64,000 nucleotides of DNA from an uncultured Eubacteriales bacterium (GTDB lineage: Bacteria; Bacillota; Clostridia; Oscillospirales; UBA644), in assembly GCA_934501435.1 (NCBI GenBank), contig CAKSTW010000004.1, forward strand, positions 1 to 64,000, in the 5' to 3' direction. Under the pieces are notes generated by a model. That model had not been told where the DNA came from. It saw only the letters and a program-made list of their open reading frames with translations, and ran no database searches. Below, in pieces: positions 61,684 through 64,000 of the stretch. The translations under genes and the position numbers were made by a program. Numbering within the stretch: position 1 is the stretch's first letter; the number at the start of each line of letters is the position of its first letter.

Positions 61684-62211
61684 ATGGCAGAAAAAACAAA
61701 CACCTATCCGTACCGCGCACCTAAAAAATATCCCGAAAAAGACCTGCACGGACGCCCCCGTTTCCTGCTGCTTTCTTATAAGGATTTCAAGCGCTTTCAG
61801 AAGTTTTACGTAAACGTTTTCGGCTGGGATATGTTCGAACTTCCCGAAGCCGCAGGCGGCGCGAAAAAAGGCAGCGCCCGTCCGTCGCTTCTCATTGCGA
61901 CCGGACCGAGTTACGAAACATGGGAGGGTCTTAATCCCGGACACATGAACTGTATGGCAGCTCCGAGCGATGAGGAGGTCCTTCCCCCGCCCATTCTTAT
62001 GGCAGAGATACATATGGACAGACCCGTTGCCGAGACCGTACAGCAGATGATAGATTACGGAGCTACTCTTATCGGAGAGCTTCCCAAAGAATCCGACGGC
62101 TGGGTAAGCCAGGCGTTTATAAACGACCCGTCCGGAAACGAATTCAAGCTTTGGAAATGTCCCCCGTCAAGAACGTGGGAAGAACCCGAAGCCGGCTACG
62201 ATAAAGACTAA
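61684..62211 (+). CDS. VOC-fold protein, paralog 4
   Basis: 175 residues. It shares long identical stretches with paralogs 2 and 3 (FKRFQKFYVNVFGWDMFELP at DNA and protein level, GPSYETWEGLNPGHMN, SRTWEEPEAGYDK), indicating recent tandem duplication. The variable loop is MAAPSDEEVLPPP. GAAAGGATG precedes the ATG at moderate distance. Confidence 0.75.
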   Translation: MAEKTNTYPYRAPKKYPEKDLHGRPRFLLLSYKDFKRFQKFYVNVFGWDMFELPEAAGGAKKGSARPSLLIATGPSYETWEGLNPGHMNCMAAPSDEEVLPPPILMAEIHMDRPVAETVQQMIDYGATLIGELPKESDGWVSQAFINDPSGNEFKLWKCPPSRTWEEPEAGYDKD

Positions 62212-62225
62212 GGAGGAAATTTACA

Positions 62226-62906
62226 ATGAAAAAAATATATACTTGCTATGTTTGCGGATTCCCGTTCGCAGTTGATGAAAATGAAGTCCCCGAACTTTGC
62301 CCTTCCTGCAACTCTTCCAAGGATAACTATCTTGTAGAGCCGTGGAACGGAAGCATTGAAAAGAGAAGGATCCATGTCGATTTCCCGAAGCCCGATCCGA
62401 ATTGGGACCCCATGAATATTTCCTATCACCATCCGAAGCAGTTCCCGGCGCATACCAGACACGGAAGAGTAAGAAGATTCGTTCTTCCTTATGACGACGA
62501 CAAACTTGAAATGACCCGCGCTTTCTATAAAGACGTTATGGATTGGGATATGTTCGATACCGAACATTCCGACCCAAAGCATCCTCTTATCTTCTGCGCG
62601 ACAGGTCCGGGCAACGCCAACTGGGAACCCAAATTCCCCTCCTTCGGCTACGGTTATCTCAGAGCAAGAAGCGATGACGAGACGGGTGCCGATCCGAGAT
62701 TTGTCGTTGAAGTCGACAATATCGAAGATACCCTTAAAAAGGTCGTCGAGTTCGGCGGAGAAGTCCTCAAGGAAAGATTTACCGTTGAGGGTAACGACTA
62801 TGCCGTTATAAAAGACAGCGAAGGAACCGCTATGTATATCTGGGAAACTCCTTCTACCGTAACGTGGGATGAGCCCGAAAGCCAGAACGTTTCTTTCAGA
62901 AACTGA
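62226..62906 (+). CDS. Rubredoxin-like zinc ribbon fused to VOC domain, paralog 2
   Basis: 226 residues, paralog of the protein at 51912. The four cysteines are at 7, 10, 25 and 28 (CYVCGFP, CPSC), then VEPWNGSIEKRRIHVDFP, a His-rich stretch YHHPKQFPAHTRHGR and the VOC domain (AFYKDVMDWDMFD, FCATGPGNANWEP, DYAVIKDSEGTAMYIWETP). AAGGAGGAAAT precedes the ATG. It ends the operon just before a strong terminator. Confidence 0.75.
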   Translation: MKKIYTCYVCGFPFAVDENEVPELCPSCNSSKDNYLVEPWNGSIEKRRIHVDFPKPDPNWDPMNISYHHPKQFPAHTRHGRVRRFVLPYDDDKLEMTRAFYKDVMDWDMFDTEHSDPKHPLIFCATGPGNANWEPKFPSFGYGYLRARSDDETGADPRFVVEVDNIEDTLKKVVEFGGEVLKERFTVEGNDYAVIKDSEGTAMYIWETPSTVTWDEPESQNVSFRN

Positions 62907-62968
62907 TTACTTCTTGATTGCGGTTGTCGGAAAAGTCCTCCTGACAGCGCATTATATCTGATATATGC

Positions 62969-63003
62969 AAAGGGAAAGATGTCGGTCTTTCCCTTTGTTT
63001 TTT
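62969..63003 (+). terminator. Terminator of the VOC/sugar operon
   Basis: AAAGGGAAAGA (62969-62979) pairs with TCTTTCCCTTT (62986-62996), followed by GTTTTTTT. Confidence 0.9.
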
Positions 63004-63027
63004 TGGAGAGGCAGAGAAAAAGAGAGA

Positions 63028-63050
63028 GGGGACTGCTTTTTGCAGTCCCC
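63028..63050 (-). terminator. Terminator of the coiled-coil gene
   Basis: GGGGACTGC (63028-63036) pairs with GCAGTCCCC (63042-63050), with a CTCTCTCTTTTTCTC tail on the minus strand, downstream of the gene ending at 63083. Confidence 0.8.
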
Positions 63051-63082
63051 TTTCGGAAATTAAAGATCTTATCAGACGGCAA

Positions 63083-63493
63083 TTATCTTTTTGCCATTTG
63101 ATTTTTAAGATAGGACAAAAGTCCGGCGTTTTTTTCAGCAGAAAGAGCCGACAGCATTGCAACGCCGTTTTCTCCCTTTTCCTCTATTATTTTCTCCCAT
63201 TTTGCTTTTTGCGGCAGCGGTTTTTTCGGTTTTTTTGCTTTGACTTTTTCTTTTCGTCGTTTTTCCGCCTCGATCCTCTTTTCCTGAAGTTCTTTCTTCT
63301 TCAGCCTTTCATTTTCGGCTATTTTTTCCTTTATGAAACTGCCGAAAATCTTTTCCACGAATGCTGAATCGAGAATCAGGTCGTATAAACTTTCTTTGTC
63401 CTCCGCTGAAAAAAAACCGTCCTCTTTTTTTATCCCGTCTATAAAGAATTCATAGAATTCTTTTCTTGTGTAGGATATATTAACGGTTTTCAT
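63083..63493 (-). CDS. Basic coiled-coil protein of unknown function
   Basis: 136 residues. The first 55 residues form a small acidic/aromatic domain (ISYTRKEFYEFFIDGIKKEDGFF). Residues of about 55-95 are a highly charged coiled coil (RLKKKELQEKRIEAEKRRKEKVKAKKPKK), and the C-terminus is helical (NGVAMLSALSAEKNAGLLSYLKNQ). GGAGGG precedes the ATG. I recognise no family. Confidence 0.65.
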   Translation of the reverse strand: MKTVNISYTRKEFYEFFIDGIKKEDGFFSAEDKESLYDLILDSAFVEKIFGSFIKEKIAENERLKKKELQEKRIEAEKRRKEKVKAKKPKKPLPQKAKWEKIIEEKGENGVAMLSALSAEKNAGLLSYLKNQMAKR

Positions 63494-63653
63494 TGCTTCG
63501 GCCCTCCTTTCTGTATAATTGTACCGCAGATACTGTCCGATAAACAGGACAATTATCGAAAGAAGTCAAAAAAAGGGACTGTCGGGAGACGAGGAATTGG
63601 TCCTGTTCTGCCCGCCGCTTCAAAACAGGATTTCGGGTGCGGGAAAGCAAAAA

Positions 63654-63672
63654 CCCCCGGATATTCCGGGGG
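63654..63672 (-). terminator. Terminator of atpC
   Basis: CCCCCGGA (63654-63661) pairs with TCCGGGGG (63665-63672), followed on the minus strand by TTTTTG. It would end the ATP synthase operon. The remaining 63494-63733 shows no gene. Confidence 0.8.
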
Positions 63673-63733
63673 GGGTAACGTATTATTGTGCCGAGAGGGG
63701 ATTCTTCCTTATCTTTCGACCTTACGCACTTTT

Positions 63734-64000
63734 TTATTTTGAAAAATCGGAGTCGTAATATCTTCCGACCTTGAGTCTGCCGATAGCCTTTGCAAGGGTC
63801 GCCTGAGCCGTGCGGTATTCGCGCATACTCTTTTTCTGGAGCATCGCTTCCTTTGCCTCGTCCGCAAGCCTTTTTGCGGCGTTTATGTCTATTTCGTCGG
63901 GGCGTTCGGCGGTGTTTACCATAATGAGAACGTCGTTGTCTTCGATTTTGACGATGCCCTCCGAGACCGACGCGACTTCCTTTTCTTTTTCGGGTATCTT
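63734..64000 (-). CDS. atpC: ATP synthase epsilon subunit, C-terminal part
   Basis: 88 codons are visible; the N-terminus lies beyond the window edge on the minus strand. The reading frame to the edge gives SEGIVKIEDNDVLIMVNTAERPDEID, the end of the epsilon beta-sandwich, followed by the two-helix hairpin (AAKRLADEAKEAM and AQATLAKAIGRLKVG) that inhibits the F1 motor. It should be the last gene of an atp operon outside the window. Confidence 0.9.
   Translation of the reverse strand, partial: KIPEKEKEVASVSEGIVKIEDNDVLIMVNTAERPDEIDINAAKRLADEAKEAMLQKKSMREYRTAQATLAKAIGRLKVGRYYDSDFSK

Noticed and set aside
51340..62906. Calling the VOC proteins glyoxalase I or extradiol dioxygenases
   Set aside because: The fold fits, but the expected metal-ligand pattern is not visible and the neighbours point to glycoside use, so only the superfamily is claimed.
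63665..63675. G-tract after the atpC terminator as a second phase-variable site
   Set aside because: Only eight G residues, part of the terminator hairpin, and not in front of a start codon.

Overview
The window is an ordinary chromosomal segment of a low-to-mid GC member of the Bacillota, most likely an uncultivated gut-type Clostridia. This rests on the lysine and tetrahydrofolate riboswitches, consensus sigma-A promoters (TTGACA-N17-TATAAT type), strong GGAGG ribosome sites, TagO/LiaF/Lgt-type envelope genes and an mreBCD-mrdA operon. I see no ribosomal RNA, CRISPR array, transposase or intact prophage. Genus-level assignment is not possible from the sequence alone.

Layout. 1-3.9 kb: a 125-bp direct repeat, a GtrII-like membrane glycosyltransferase, a ChbG-type deacetylase and a sigma-region-2-like protein with a long basic repeat tail. 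3.9-5.6 kb: an anchored Ltp-repeat protein and a LiaF-like protein. 5.7-16.4 kb: a complete nucleoside salvage block (tdk-deoC-deoD-deoB-cdd, then a BMP-type nucleoside ABC importer, pdp, udk) that imports nucleosides and feeds deoxyribose phosphate to central metabolism. 16.4-23.6 kb: TagO, a lipoprotein and an ATP-grasp ligase on divergent promoters, a lysine-riboswitch-controlled NhaC-type transporter, D-lactate dehydrogenase, Lgt and a small membrane protein. 23.6-27.6 kb: a five-gene operon bracketed by two paralogous HTH regulators (nucleotidyltransferase, thymidylate-kinase-like protein with a carrier-protein-like tail, AMP-forming ligase), with no function I can assign. 27.8-29.7 kb: an orphan holin and a MATE exporter, both with ACG where the start codon should be. 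30-32.5 kb: a PTS EIIC-EAL fusion behind a 14-G tract, an array of small palindromes and tRNA-Asn.

33-36 kb: an O-antigen-ligase-like protein, a CPA2 antiporter and folT under a THF riboswitch. 36.5-45.2 kb: mreB-mreC-mreD-mrdA-minD, a methylglyoxal-synthase-like protein lacking the catalytic residues, hisS and aspS. 45.3-50.1 kb: a Gld-type ABC exporter locus.

50.5-62.9 kb is the most novel part. A TetR-family regulator is divergent from a twelve-gene run: two VOC-fold proteins (one with a rubredoxin-like zinc ribbon), a ribose-type sugar ABC importer with two permeases, two small paralogous proteins of unknown family, a ROK kinase, a GH1 enzyme with 6-phospho-beta-glucosidase features, and four more VOC paralogs (again ending in a zinc ribbon-VOC fusion). 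My reading is that it imports, phosphorylates and cleaves a beta-glucoside, with the VOC proteins handling the aglycone. The window ends in a small coiled-coil protein and the 3' part of atpC.
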